Shown here piece by piece: positions 8,051 through 17,002 of a stretch of 64,000 nucleotides of DNA. Position 1 is the stretch's first letter; the number at the start of each line of letters is the position of its first letter. The stretch lies in the NCBI GenBank assembly GCA_021741155.1, contig JAIOYP010000004.1, forward strand, positions 78,371 to 142,370, in the 5' to 3' direction. The notes under the pieces were generated by a model. It was not told the origin of the DNA, did no database searches, and worked only from the letters and a program-made list of their open reading frames with translations. Both the position numbers and the translations under genes were made by a program. Source of the DNA: Flavobacteriales bacterium. GTDB lineage: Bacteria > Bacteroidota > Bacteroidia > UBA10329.

Positions 8051-8836
8051 TTATAAGGTTGTTACAGGTGCTGGTGTATAATTTTGCTCATGTTCTGTAG
8101 CGCAGAACTGAGACTCTGCAAACACCCTTCTTTTCTTCTTCTCTATTCTTGAGATGGGTGCATCGATGTCCTCTGGCTGAAATCTTCTAACGGACTTTAG
8201 ATTTCTTGCGTAGTCTTCTTCCCCTGTCCCTGCTATCTGCTTCTCTTGGTTATCATTATCCACTTTGGCATCGTAAGGTATCCCTGATGATAGTATTCCA
8301 TGGACGATACGCAACATCTCTGGAAAGGAACTGTAGAGCACCATCTTCAGTTCATTGACCAATTGGTTGTTCTGTTTTTTGAGCATCAGGATGTGCTTGT
8401 GCAAACTGCGGAACGATGCGTAATATGTGTCCTGCTCGGTATAATCCACCTTGGCGGAGTGGCAGATGAGGTATTCTGCAATGTACTTTGAACTAAGTGC
8501 ATCGGTCACGTTGCGGCTGAGTTCTGCCTCAGCATTGTGCTTCACTCCCAACGGATTCAGACGAGCCACTTTTACTGGGAGCTGCTCACTGGAGGATATG
8601 ATCGTTGCGTACCAATTGTTCTCAAAACCGCCTGTGCTTTCCACCGCACAGAAGATCTGTTCCAATTCGTGTTCATAGTTACTGTTCTCAAGTATCCGTC
8701 TCAAAGAATCGTGGCCTTTGCGCGTGTCATCGAGCCTGAATATCTCCTCCAGCGGCTTTTTGTCCACGGCATCAAAGTGCCAGGTCATACCGCAGACTAT
8801 ACTCGACCATCGGGAGAAACTGAGGCACAGGATCAA
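8051..8836 (-). pseudogene. Truncated IS110-family transposase
   Basis: Up to 261 residues are open. The segment around CAVESTGGFENNWYATI, followed by VKVARLNPLGVKHNAEAEL and RNVTDALSSKYIAEYL, matches the DEDD nuclease half of IS110 transposases (E-TG, NP-x-K and TDA..A motifs). The first catalytic motif reads GMTWHFDAVD where GxDxxKxxxD is expected, so the first Asp appears lost. After about residue 165 the similarity stops and the serine-containing C-terminal domain is missing, replaced by unrelated sequence. No flanking structure that could serve as a guide RNA was evident. I regard this as a decayed insertion sequence next to the attachment site. Confidence 0.7.
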
Positions 8837-8958
8837 TGTCCTAAGGCGGGTTCCTCCTCAACGTGGTCAAGCTACTCAATCAATTTAAAACAAACATATA
8901 AGGCGGACAGCACGTTTTACTTCCGTTTGCATTTTTCTCCTTCGGGTGAAAAATCGAA

Positions 8959-8973
8959 TCCGCCTAAGGCGGA
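8959..8973. repeat. Short palindrome TCCGCCTAAGGCGGA in the cysE upstream region
   Basis: A perfect 15-base palindrome lies in the 320-base stretch between the IS110 remnant and cysE. The same stretch contains a degraded copy (9003-9032) of the CTTCAGTC-TTCCTCCTTCGC repeat that also occurs at 23976-24007. Apart from these and a -7 box near 9138, I see nothing else in the gap. Confidence 0.5.
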
Positions 8974-9137
8974 CTATTTTGCGTAGTCGAAGAACGTTGG
9001 GGATTACTTCAGTCTTTCCTCCTTCGCAATTGCAGAAGCAACCGACTTCGGCCTGATGCACACAGCTCTTGTGTCGCTTAGCCAATAATCATTTAAGCTA
9101 ATTCCACAATCAAGAACATTATTTCAACGTACCGTGT

Positions 9138-9145
9138 TAAATTTG
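9138..9145 (+). promoter_or_regulatory. Candidate -7 box for cysE
   Basis: TAAATTTG matches the Bacteroidota TAnnTTTG -7 consensus and lies ten bases before the cysE ATG. No clear TTG -33 element is seen at the usual distance. The close spacing implies a very short leader. Confidence 0.4.
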
Positions 9146-9155
9146 CGCCCCGTTG

Positions 9156-9974
9156 ATGGAATCACAATTCGTACATAAGCTCTTTGAACAACATCAGAAG
9201 GTGGGCAAATGCCTTTCACCCGAAGTGGTTGCCAAGTGGCTAAACGAAATTTTAGGAATCCTCTACGCTGAACGAATCACGTCTAAGTTTGAGAATGAAG
9301 CTGATTTCGCGCTTCATTACGAAAGCTTGAAAACGCTTTTAGCAGATATTCTCTGTTCGTGTTCAGAACTAGAACCTAAGGAAACAGTCACGAAGTTCTT
9401 TAACTCGCTACCAGCAATTAAATCTGCTTTAGACAAAGACTTAGAAGCCACGTTTCTTGGCGATCCAGCGGCTAAGACCAAATCGGTTGTAGCACGCTCC
9501 TACCCTGGCTTCTTTGCCATTGCGGCATATCGCATTGCCCACGAATTGGACATGATGGGAACGCAGATGGTTCCGCGTGCAATTACAGAACATGCGCATG
9601 TTCAAACAGGCATCGACATACATCCGTCTGCAACCATCGGAGAATACTTCTGTATTGATCACGGAACAGGAATCGTTATTGGCGAGACTACCATCATTGG
9701 CAATCACGTGAAGTTGTATCAAGGCGTTACGCTTGGAGCATTGAGTGTGGATAAGAAAGATGCTACTTCTAAACGGCATCCTACTATTGAAGATGAAGTG
9801 GTTATCTACGCAGGCGCCACCATCTTAGGAGGAAGCACAACCGTTGGCAAAGGCTCAGTGATTGGTGGTAACGTTTGGCTTACGCGCAGCGTTCCTGCCA
9901 ACAGCAAGGTTTACTACAGCGCCAGCATGAGCGATGAAAACGGGGAAACGGACCGTATCACGATAATGTCGTGA
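9156..9974 (+). CDS. cysE: Serine O-acetyltransferase
   Basis: 272 residues from the ATG at 9156; a TTG three bases earlier is less likely. The enzyme transfers acetyl from acetyl-CoA to L-serine, the first step of cysteine synthesis, in the cytoplasm. The N-terminal half is helical. The C-terminal half has the hexapeptide left-handed beta-helix: IDIHPSATIGEYFCIDHGTG carries the catalytic DH pair, followed by GIVIGETTIIGNHVKLYQGV and the late turns with GSVIGGNVWL. Length and order fit the longer Bacteroidota CysE/EpsC type. cysM lies 120 bases downstream, so the two consecutive steps are neighbours. The gap contains a dispersed repeat, so cotranscription is likely but not certain. Confidence 0.93.
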   Translation: MESQFVHKLFEQHQKVGKCLSPEVVAKWLNEILGILYAERITSKFENEADFALHYESLKTLLADILCSCSELEPKETVTKFFNSLPAIKSALDKDLEATFLGDPAAKTKSVVARSYPGFFAIAAYRIAHELDMMGTQMVPRAITEHAHVQTGIDIHPSATIGEYFCIDHGTGIVIGETTIIGNHVKLYQGVTLGALSVDKKDATSKRHPTIEDEVVIYAGATILGGSTTVGKGSVIGGNVWLTRSVPANSKVYYSASMSDENGETDRITIMS

Positions 9975-9976
9975 TT

Positions 9977-10014
9977 AGTTGATAAAGTTTATAAAGAGAT
10001 AAAGTTGATAGGTT
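9977..10014 (+). repeat. Dispersed AGTTGATAAAG-type repeat
   Basis: The intergenic sequence is built from AGTTGATAAAG / TTTATAAAGAGATAAAG units. A closely similar stretch (AAGTTGATAAGTTGATAAGAG) is found in frame inside the asparagine synthase gene at 36734-36770. A fragment of another common repeat (CCTGAGTTTGTCGAAAG) follows near 10038 and recurs, altered, near 47330. Confidence 0.5.
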
Positions 10015-10097
10015 AATCACGGCATTGCGAGAGCCTGTCCTGAGTTTGTCGAAAGTGACAATCTCATTCATAATTTTTAATTGCTAAATCATAATTA

Positions 10098-10985
10098 ATG
10101 AAACTGGGAATCGAAAGCTTAATAGGCAACACGCCACTCGTTGAAATACAGCACATCAACCCTAATCCAAACGTCAGAATCTTCTGCAAGTTAGAAGGCA
10201 ACAACCCAGGCGGAAGCGTAAAAGATCGCGCTGCTTATGGAATGATTACCGAAGCATTAAAGCGTGGCGATATCAAGAAAGGCGATAAACTCGTAGAAGC
10301 CACAAGTGGCAACACTGGAATTGCTTTGGCGATGATTGCGCAGTTGAAAGGTGTAGAAATGCACCTCATTATGCCCGATAATTCTACCGAGGAACGTATT
10401 CAAACCATGAAAGCGTATGGCGCGGAAGTCATTCTGACACCTGCCGCCAGAACCATCGAATACTCGCGCGAATTGGCAGAAGAAATGGCAGCCACAGGCG
10501 AATACTTCATGCTCAATCAGTTCGGCAATCACGATAACTCAGGAGCGCATTACAAAACCACTGGTCCAGAAATTTGGAAGGACACGAAAGGTGAGATTAC
10601 CCATTTCGTTTCTGCCATGGGAACAACGGGAACCATCATGGGTGTTTCGCGCTACTTAAAAGAGCAGAATCCAAACGTTCAAATTGTAGGAACACAACCA
10701 ACAGATGGCTCTAGCATTCCGGGCATTAGAAGATGGTCGCCCGAATTCCTACCAAAGATATTTGATGCCAGCCGCGTGGATCGCGTGGTGGATGTAAGTC
10801 AGACGGATGCCACCGATATTACACGCAGAATGGCGCGCGAAGAAGGAATACTTGCTGGAATGAGCAGCGGAGGCGCACTTTTCGCAGCACTCAAAGTCGC
10901 TTCCGAACTGGAAAGCGGAACCATCGTTTGCATTACCTGCGATCGTGGTGATCGGTATCTGAGTTCGAATCTTTTTAATTTCTAG
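10098..10985 (+). CDS. cysM: Cysteine synthase (O-acetylserine sulfhydrylase, CysM type)
   Basis: 295 residues. A PLP enzyme that makes cysteine from O-acetylserine and sulfide or thiosulfate. The PLP lysine lies in GGSVKDRAA (about residue 43), the substrate loop is EATSGNTGIAL (about 70), and the phosphate-binding glycine loop is MGTTGTIMG (about 175). The features FGNHDNSGAHYKTTGPEIW and the C-terminal ITCDRGDRYLSSNLF are typical of the CysM branch rather than CysK. It follows cysE directly and uses its product. A strong inverted repeat begins just after the stop and may end the transcript. Confidence 0.93.
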   Translation: MKLGIESLIGNTPLVEIQHINPNPNVRIFCKLEGNNPGGSVKDRAAYGMITEALKRGDIKKGDKLVEATSGNTGIALAMIAQLKGVEMHLIMPDNSTEERIQTMKAYGAEVILTPAARTIEYSRELAEEMAATGEYFMLNQFGNHDNSGAHYKTTGPEIWKDTKGEITHFVSAMGTTGTIMGVSRYLKEQNPNVQIVGTQPTDGSSIPGIRRWSPEFLPKIFDASRVDRVVDVSQTDATDITRRMAREEGILAGMSSGGALFAALKVASELESGTIVCITCDRGDRYLSSNLFNF

Positions 10986-10987
10986 CT

Positions 10988-11060
10988 GTAGGTGCGTATG
11001 GAAATACGCCCAAACAAACCAATCGTGTTGCGACACGGGCGTATTTCCATACGCCCCTAC
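10988..11060. repeat. REP-like inverted repeat with 24-base arms
   Basis: The left arm 10988-11011 and right arm 11037-11060 are complementary at 23 of 24 positions (core GCGTATGGAAATACGCCC) around a 25-base centre. It occupies the gap between cysM and the next gene. It looks like a dispersed palindromic element and could also stop cysM transcripts. Reading through it produces a spurious N-terminal extension of the next frame. Confidence 0.75.
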
Positions 11061-11117
11061 AATCGGGAATTCACCACGGGTTTGCCACGCCAAACCCCTA
11101 CATTTGCCGCTCGATAC

Positions 11118-12125
11118 ATGCGCATTTCAGCTTCCATATACGCCAACGGTGAGAAAGACATTCTCGAGACCGTAAAAGAGTTGGAAGCCCACCATGCCGA
11201 CATGCTGCACATCGATTGCACGCACGATTTTTCTGTCTTTGATGATGTGGCTCGCGTCAAAAAAGCAACCTCGCTCCCACTCGATTTGCATTTGATTACT
11301 TCCACACCGCTGGATTTTGCTTCCGCTTTGGAATCAAACCCTGTGGAGCTTCTTACCATTCAGTATGAGAATTTGAATGGAAGTCGCGAATTGCCAACAG
11401 CTGGATTTAAAAAGCTAGGATTGGCATTAACCTCAAACACGCCTTTAGAAGCCTTCTCAGAATTTGCCGACAGCTGCGATTTCGTGCTGCTTATGGCAAC
11501 CGAACCTGGTGTAAGTGGCGGTTCCTTCAACAAGGATAATTTTCAGCGTATTCGAGAATTCAAACAGAAATTCCCGAACAAACAAGTGCATGTAGATGGT
11601 GGTGTGAATGCCGAGGTGTCTTTCATTCTTAGAAACCTAGGCGTGCATTGTGCTGTTTCGGGTTCTTACTTATTTAAGCAGCAATCGGTTGGCGGTGCTA
11701 TGCTCAATCTAAAAAGCGGACAAACCGATTCCCAGTATCGCGTAGCAGATTTCATGCTGAGTCTGAGCGAAACACCAACGGTTGATTTAGCTCAACTTAC
11801 ATTGAAAACCGTACTCCAATCCATCGAAGATGCACGCATGGCATTCACAGCTGTGGTTGACAAAGCTGGTTTCATGAAAGGCATCATTAGCAACGCAGAT
11901 GTTCGGAAAGGATTGCTCAGGAACATGAACGATTTGAGTTCGCTGCAAGCAGAATCGCTCATCAATCTAAAGCCGATTACGGTTAACGAAGAAATGACGG
12001 TGACTGAGTTGCTGCGTTTCATCCGAAATCAATCTATTCCAATTAATTATTTACCCGTTGTCAATTCTGAAGGAAAACTAACGGGCTCACTCACATTTAA
12101 CGACCTTATCAAAGGAGAAGCATGA
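11118..12125 (+). CDS. Ribulose-phosphate 3-epimerase-like domain fused to a CBS pair
   Basis: 335 residues from the ATG at 11118 (MRISASIYANGEKD). The longer open frame from 10992 reads through an inverted repeat and is rejected. Residues 1-205 form a TIM barrel of the ribulose-phosphate epimerase family: MLHIDCTHDFSVF has the HID metal-site pattern, and LDLHLITSTP, VLLMATEPGVSGGSF and KQVHVDGGVN supply the other barrel motifs (phosphate loop SGSYLF). From about 215 to the end are two CBS motifs (RMAFTAVVDKAGFMKGIISN and INYLPVVNSEGKLTGSLTFN), which usually sense adenine nucleotides. Its stop overlaps the start of DAHP synthase (ATGA). The fusion suggests a nucleotide-regulated epimerase or a regulatory barrel tied to aromatic synthesis; the substrate is not proven. 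Confidence 0.75.
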   Translation: MRISASIYANGEKDILETVKELEAHHADMLHIDCTHDFSVFDDVARVKKATSLPLDLHLITSTPLDFASALESNPVELLTIQYENLNGSRELPTAGFKKLGLALTSNTPLEAFSEFADSCDFVLLMATEPGVSGGSFNKDNFQRIREFKQKFPNKQVHVDGGVNAEVSFILRNLGVHCAVSGSYLFKQQSVGGAMLNLKSGQTDSQYRVADFMLSLSETPTVDLAQLTLKTVLQSIEDARMAFTAVVDKAGFMKGIISNADVRKGLLRNMNDLSSLQAESLINLKPITVNEEMTVTELLRFIRNQSIPINYLPVVNSEGKLTGSLTFNDLIKGEA

Positions 12126-13120
12126 TTATCGAACTGAACGAGAAAGTAAACGAAGAACGCGCACATGAATTGGCGAAAGTTGCCAAGGCATTCTGCATTT
12201 ATGATGGAACGCGCTTCGTGCTCATCAACAGCTCATCCGAGAAGAAATTACCTACTGAAATAGAGAATTCTACGCACAAGTTCTTTGCTTTTGATAACGA
12301 CCTTCAATTGGGAAGTCGGAAGTACAAAAAGGAAACGCGCACCATTCAATTAGGCAAGGTTCAAATTGGTGGAAACTCAGGAAATACGGTTGTCATTGGC
12401 GGCCCTTGTTCTGTAGAAAGCGAAGCGCAAATTCGTTCTTCAGCTATGCTGATGAAGGAATTGGGAATCAGCACACTACGCGCGGGAGCCTATAAACCGC
12501 GAACATCACCTTACTCATTCCAAGGAATGGGATTGAAAGGATTGAAACTGCTTGCCAAAATGCGAGATGAATTCGGTTTGAACATCATTACAGAAGTGCG
12601 CGATGCAACCCAAATTGACGACATCATCGAATATGCCGACATCATTCAGATTGGTGCCAAATCGATGTACGACCACGGTATTTTAAAGAAGTGCGGTAAG
12701 GCCAAACAGCCGGTTCTCCTAAAACGAGGTTTCGGAACAACCTTGCAGGAATTTGTTCAGGCTTCCGAGTTCATCCTTTCGGGTGGAAATCAGAATGTGA
12801 TGCTCTGCGAACGCGGAATCAGAACGTTTGAAACGGGAACGCGCTTCACGCTCGACCTTTGTGGTGTGGCGTATTTGAAAGAACACACCAACCTTCCGTT
12901 GGTACTCGACCCATCTCATGCCATGGGCTATGCGTATGGAGTTGCCGACCTTAGTCGTGCTTGTGTTGCTATGGGAGTGGATGGTGTATTGATTGAAGTT
13001 CACCCAAATCCAAAAGTTGCAAAAAGCGATGCTTCGCAGCAACTGAACCACGATGAATTCAGAGCATTGCTTAAAACCTTGAGACCAATTGCGAAAGCGG
13101 TTGGACGAAATATAATTTAG
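12122..13120 (+). CDS. aroF: 3-deoxy-7-phosphoheptulonate (DAHP) synthase
   Basis: 332 residues. It condenses phosphoenolpyruvate and erythrose-4-phosphate in the first shikimate-pathway step. An N-terminal ferredoxin-like domain (about 1-75) precedes the type I-beta barrel. Motifs seen are VIGGPCSVES (metal Cys), LRAGAYKPRTSPYSFQG (PEP site), QIGAKSMYDHGIL, LLKRGFGTT, LCERGIRTFE, LDPSHAMG (metal His) and EVHPNP. The start overlaps the upstream epimerase-CBS gene by four bases, so the pair is translationally coupled. This is notable because erythrose-4-phosphate comes from the same pentose-phosphate branch as the epimerase substrate. Chorismate mutase is not fused. Confidence 0.93.
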   Translation: MIIELNEKVNEERAHELAKVAKAFCIYDGTRFVLINSSSEKKLPTEIENSTHKFFAFDNDLQLGSRKYKKETRTIQLGKVQIGGNSGNTVVIGGPCSVESEAQIRSSAMLMKELGISTLRAGAYKPRTSPYSFQGMGLKGLKLLAKMRDEFGLNIITEVRDATQIDDIIEYADIIQIGAKSMYDHGILKKCGKAKQPVLLKRGFGTTLQEFVQASEFILSGGNQNVMLCERGIRTFETGTRFTLDLCGVAYLKEHTNLPLVLDPSHAMGYAYGVADLSRACVAMGVDGVLIEVHPNPKVAKSDASQQLNHDEFRALLKTLRPIAKAVGRNII

Positions 13121-13331
13121 GAATCGGCCCCTCCTTACCTCCCCGCCTGAAGTAGAAGGAAATTCGGGAATCGAGTTGAGGTTATTTGCAATTAGCGATT
13201 TTTGAATTTGTCGGATGCATTTTAAGTGAGACCTAATAGTCTATCAAATAGAGATATCCGAAAAACACCTTGAGATATTATGGAGCGTTGAGCGAACTAT
13301 GGCTTGTGAAGCGAGAATAATCTGTAATGCT

Positions 13332-13554
13332 TATCCGCATCTTTCCCCAAATAGTCAGTTTTTACAGAAAGCTAGAGTTTGAGAAATGGGGAAGAACATA
13401 TTTTTAGCCACAGAATTCACAGAAAGGACACAGAAAATTTTGTTTATCATCTGTGAAAACCCCTGCGGCAGGCAGGTCTGTGAATTCTGTGTTTCTGTGG
13501 CTTTTTCATGTCCGTTCTAGTATTAATCTGGATGTTTGGGGAAAGATGCGGATA
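13332..13554. repeat. Nested inverted repeats in a gene-free stretch
   Basis: The outer arms are a perfect 20-base pair, TATCCGCATCTTTCCCCAAA at 13332-13351 and its complement at 13535-13554. Inside lies a second inverted repeat (about 13398-13503) made of AGCCACAGAATTCACAGA and TCTGTGAATTCTGTG...TGTGGCT. The inner type recurs near 28008-28103. The 13121-13641 interval holds no gene. The nested structure looks like a small non-coding mobile unit with another repeat inserted in it. Confidence 0.7.
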
Positions 13555-13641
13555 TGCATATAATCTGTTTTTGGAGAGACTTAATATAAACTGTGTCGGC
13601 AGTCAGAAATGACAAGCATTAAACTAAAACCAACACAGACA

Positions 13642-13806
13642 ATGCAAAAACAATAGAAAGACTAGTTCGACTACACCAACTTTGAGAAGGAGGCGGTGGA
13701 AAAATTAAAGAACGGAAAGAAGCTAGGAGGCAAGAACGGAGTGCCAGCCCCAATGCTGAAATGGTTGCTTATTGGCCTTGCTTCCTTCCTGTTTCCAATC
13801 CGTTAG
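13642..13806 (+). pseudogene. 5' remnant of an IS256-type transposase
   Basis: After an ATG with two early stops (MQKQ*KD*), the frame reads FDYTNFEKEAVEKLKNGK and then KLGGKNGVPAPMLKWLL. This resembles the N-terminus of Bacteroidota IS256-family transposases (EKLKxGKxLxGKxGxLxPLxKxLLE). It stops at 13806 without any catalytic domain. It lies just before the TonB receptor and is a decayed insertion-sequence end. Confidence 0.55.
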
Positions 13807-13853
13807 TTTTGCACGACAAAACCACCACCAGTTGAACATCCGCTTAAACCGCT

Positions 13854-16217
13854 TTGGGAAAAAGAAATCGGACAGTTAAAGTAAAACGCCCATTACAAGT
13901 CCGAGTGCTTTGTATCACACTGCTGATGGCACTGCTGTCTTTTGCTTTAGGCACCACCGTTTATGCGCAAAACGAGTTTACCATAAGTGGTAGCTTACGC
14001 GATAGTATTTCGGGCGAAGAACTTGTTGGAGCCAGCGTTTTTGACCTAAACACTCGTTCTGGCACCACCACCAACATCTATGGTTTTTATTCCTTAACGC
14101 TACCCGCAGGCAAGCACAGTTTGGTCTATTCGTATCTGGGTTTTAATGCCGATACGGTTCACTTCGATTTAAAGAGAAACATTACTAGAACGCTGGCTTT
14201 ACAATCATCGGCAGTTCAGTTAAAGGACGTGGTGATTACCGCCACAAAAGACAACGACCGGGTGACCAATGCCGATGTTGGGATTGTTAAAATGAACATC
14301 AAAGAATTGAATGCCATTCCTGTTCTGTTTGGCGAAAAAGACATACTAAACTCCTTGCAATTGATGCCCGGCATGAGCTCGGCTGGAGAAGGAAATGCGG
14401 GTTTTTTTGTGCGAGGTGGAAATGTGGATCAGAACCTCGTGCTGCTAGATGAAGCACTGGTTTACAACCCATCTCACCTACTCGGATTCTTTTCTGTTTT
14501 CAACTCCGATGCGGTAAAGGATGTGACACTCCATAAATCGGGTATTCCTGCCGAATTTGGTGGGCGCTCTTCCTCCGTTTTGGATGTGCACATGCGGGAT
14601 GGGAATCTCAAGAAATACGGTGTATCGGGCGGCCTGGGATTCATCTCTGCCCGACTAACGGCAGAAGGTCCGATTGTAAAAGATAAAGGCTCGTTTATCG
14701 TTACCGGAAGACGAACCTATCTCGACCTTTTCATTCCCTTGCTTTCGCCAGAATCGAAGGTTAATCAGGTCTATTTCTACGACTTCAATGCAAAGTTGAA
14801 CTATCGTATCAACGATAAGCACCGCGTCTTTCTTTCGGGATATTATGGACACGATGTGCTATCGTTTGGTAATGAAAATATCAATTGGGGAAATGGCCTA
14901 AGCTCGCTACGCTGGAATTGGGTAGTGAACGAAAAGTTGTTCTCAAACACCACATTTGCTTTTAGTCATTATGCTGCCGAGAAGTATAACGAATCACGCT
15001 ACTACGTTCTCCGCTCTGGAATAATGGATTTCAACCTGAAAGAAGACCTGAACTATTACCTCAATCCGAAAAACACGCTGCGGTTTGGCGTGCACGAGAC
15101 CTTTCATGTGTATAGCATCAATAATTTGGAATCACAATCGGTGAATGGAACCATCTCGAAACTCCCCGAAGACCAATATGCGAACGAAACAGCCATTTAT
15201 GCCAGCAACGAGCAGAAGATTGGCAAGCGATTCAATGCGCGATATGGTGTCCGCTTATCAATGTTTAATCGGCTGGGACCTGGTATTTCTTACACCTACG
15301 ATGAATTTAACTTGGCCACAGATTCTACGCAGTATCAAACGCTTGAGAACATGGTTAACTATTTCGGATTTGAACCGCGCGCCAGCCTTGCTTATACCGT
15401 CACCCCCACCATAGGACTCAAGGCGTCTTATCAGCGCATGTACCAGTACACGCACCTCATTTCCAATTCTACCTCTTCTACTCCCACCGATTTGTGGGTG
15501 CCATCAAGCAGCATCATCAAACCTCAATTCTCCGATCAATTCTCGCTCAGTTATTTCCACGATTTGCTGCATGGAATGTTCGCCATATCGGTAGAAGGCT
15601 ACTACAAAATACTGCACAACGTAATCGACTATGAAGATGGAGCCGACATCGTTAGACGCCCCAATGTAGAATCTCAGTTGGCCTTTGGTTCGGGCCGCGC
15701 TTACGGGGCAGAATTCCTTATTAAAAAGGGAAAAGGGAAAGTAACAGGATGGGTGTCCTACACACTTTCGAGAACTGAACGGAAGATTGACGGCATCAAC
15801 AGCGGAGGCTATTTCCCTGCGCGACAAGACCGCCCGCACGATTTAGCCATTGTGCTCAGTTACCGCCCCACCAAGCGTTGGTCTGTTTCTGCAAACTGGG
15901 TGTATTACACAGGAAGTGCGGTCACTTTTCCCATCGGCTACTATAGGTTTAACGGCCGGTCAATACCCTATTTTACCAGTAAGAATGGGTATCGAATGCC
16001 CGATTATCATCGCTTAGATCTTGGCGTGACATTACACGGTAAAGAACACAAGCGATTCCGCTCCGATTGGACGCTTTCTATCTATAACGTCTATTCGAGG
16101 TTGAATGCCTACAGCATTTCCTATCAGGAATCTGAGTCGAATCCAGGTACCGTGGAAGCCGTTAAGTTTTCTCTTTTCCCTATTGTTCCATCCCTCAACT
16201 GGAGTTTCCAATTTTGA
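13854..16217 (+). CDS. TonB-dependent outer-membrane receptor with N-terminal CarboxypepD_reg domain
   Basis: Up to 787 residues. The frame has no ATG before the signal region, so the start is uncertain (TTG at 13854, or a GTG or ATG within the next 75 bases). The signal peptide ends near TVYAQ. Residues 42-120 are a carboxypeptidase-regulatory-like strand domain (ISGSLRDSISGEELVGASV). The plug follows, with NSLQLMPGMSSAGEGN and FFVRGGNVDQNLVLLDEALV, then a 22-strand barrel ending in the aromatic PSLNWSFQF. The substrate cannot be told. The DUF4249 lipoprotein gene follows with near-overlap, a common Bacteroidota pair. The IS256 remnant just upstream may have replaced the original promoter and start codon. 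Confidence 0.88.
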   Translation: MGKRNRTVKVKRPLQVRVLCITLLMALLSFALGTTVYAQNEFTISGSLRDSISGEELVGASVFDLNTRSGTTTNIYGFYSLTLPAGKHSLVYSYLGFNADTVHFDLKRNITRTLALQSSAVQLKDVVITATKDNDRVTNADVGIVKMNIKELNAIPVLFGEKDILNSLQLMPGMSSAGEGNAGFFVRGGNVDQNLVLLDEALVYNPSHLLGFFSVFNSDAVKDVTLHKSGIPAEFGGRSSSVLDVHMRDGNLKKYGVSGGLGFISARLTAEGPIVKDKGSFIVTGRRTYLDLFIPLLSPESKVNQVYFYDFNAKLNYRINDKHRVFLSGYYGHDVLSFGNENINWGNGLSSLRWNWVVNEKLFSNTTFAFSHYAAEKYNESRYYVLRSGIMDFNLKEDLNYYLNPKNTLRFGVHETFHVYSINNLESQSVNGTISKLPEDQYANETAIYASNEQKIGKRFNARYGVRLSMFNRLGPGISYTYDEFNLATDSTQYQTLENMVNYFGFEPRASLAYTVTPTIGLKASYQRMYQYTHLISNSTSSTPTDLWVPSSSIIKPQFSDQFSLSYFHDLLHGMFAISVEGYYKILHNVIDYEDGADIVRRPNVESQLAFGSGRAYGAEFLIKKGKGKVTGWVSYTLSRTERKIDGINSGGYFPARQDRPHDLAIVLSYRPTKRWSVSANWVYYTGSAVTFPIGYYRFNGRSIPYFTSKNGYRMPDYHRLDLGVTLHGKEHKRFRSDWTLSIYNVYSRLNAYSISYQESESNPGTVEAVKFSLFPIVPSLNWSFQF

Positions 16218-16222
16218 CCATC

Positions 16223-17002
16223 ATGAAAAAATTACTTCCCCTACTAGCTGTTGCTTTCTCACTCGTTTCCTGCGAGGAAATTGTGGACATTAATCTTCAT
16301 GATGGAAATCAGCAAGTGGTGGTCAACGCGCAATTTGCTACAGACAAGAACAAACCAACGATGACCTTGAGTACAACTGGCAGGTTTACCGATGGTGCTG
16401 GCATAGGACCTGCAAGCGACTTCATTGTCTCCATCACCGACCAAAATGGTAACACGGCCGTCCTAAATGAAACAACGGCTGGGCGGTATCGTCTCACCAA
16501 TTACGGCTTGTCTGCTGGAAACACCTACACCTTATCTGCTACAGATGGAACTAAAACTATTTCGGCAACATCAACCGTTCAGGCAAAAGCTGTTATCGAT
16601 TCCGTTCGACTTGAACTGATTCAATTTTCAGACTTCGAATTCACAATCGTACACATTTACACTGTAGATCCAGCACCAGAAGCCAACTACCTCCGTTCAA
16701 GGCTCAACTATAACCACCAAGGTTTTTCCAACTTTGGGAATGTAATGGCCGATGTTCTGAATGCCAATGGAGTGATGGATATGGCACTAGCTGGAGGACC
16801 ATTTTTGCAGGGCGATACGTTGACCATCGAACTATGGTCGATGGATGAAGCGGGCTACCAATTCTATCGAACTTTGAATCAAGCAGCCAATTCAGACCCC
16901 AGTAGCACGGCTTCTCCGTTCAACGTTACTTCCAACGTAGTTGGCGGATTCGGGCTTTTTGAGGTGTATGAGCGAGATGAATACACGCTCATTGTGGATT
17001 AG
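16223..17002 (+). CDS. DUF4249-family surface lipoprotein
   Basis: 259 residues from the ATG at 16223; the frame extends nine bases into the receptor gene, but MKKLLPLLAVAFSLVSCEE is the natural signal. The lipobox LVSC places the Cys at about residue 18, so it is an outer-membrane lipoprotein. The body matches DUF4249: the early EEIVDINL, then VVVNAQFATDKNKPTMTLS, a strand-rich central part and the closing FGLFEVYERDEYTLIV. Members lie next to TonB receptors and are thought to assist substrate capture. The gap after it (17003-17246) holds no convincing gene. Confidence 0.85.
   Translation: MKKLLPLLAVAFSLVSCEEIVDINLHDGNQQVVVNAQFATDKNKPTMTLSTTGRFTDGAGIGPASDFIVSITDQNGNTAVLNETTAGRYRLTNYGLSAGNTYTLSATDGTKTISATSTVQAKAVIDSVRLELIQFSDFEFTIVHIYTVDPAPEANYLRSRLNYNHQGFSNFGNVMADVLNANGVMDMALAGGPFLQGDTLTIELWSMDEAGYQFYRTLNQAANSDPSSTASPFNVTSNVVGGFGLFEVYERDEYTLIVD

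Noticed and set aside
10992..11117. 42-residue N-terminal extension of the epimerase-CBS protein
   Set aside because: It is encoded by the REP-like inverted repeat and has no similarity to the family.
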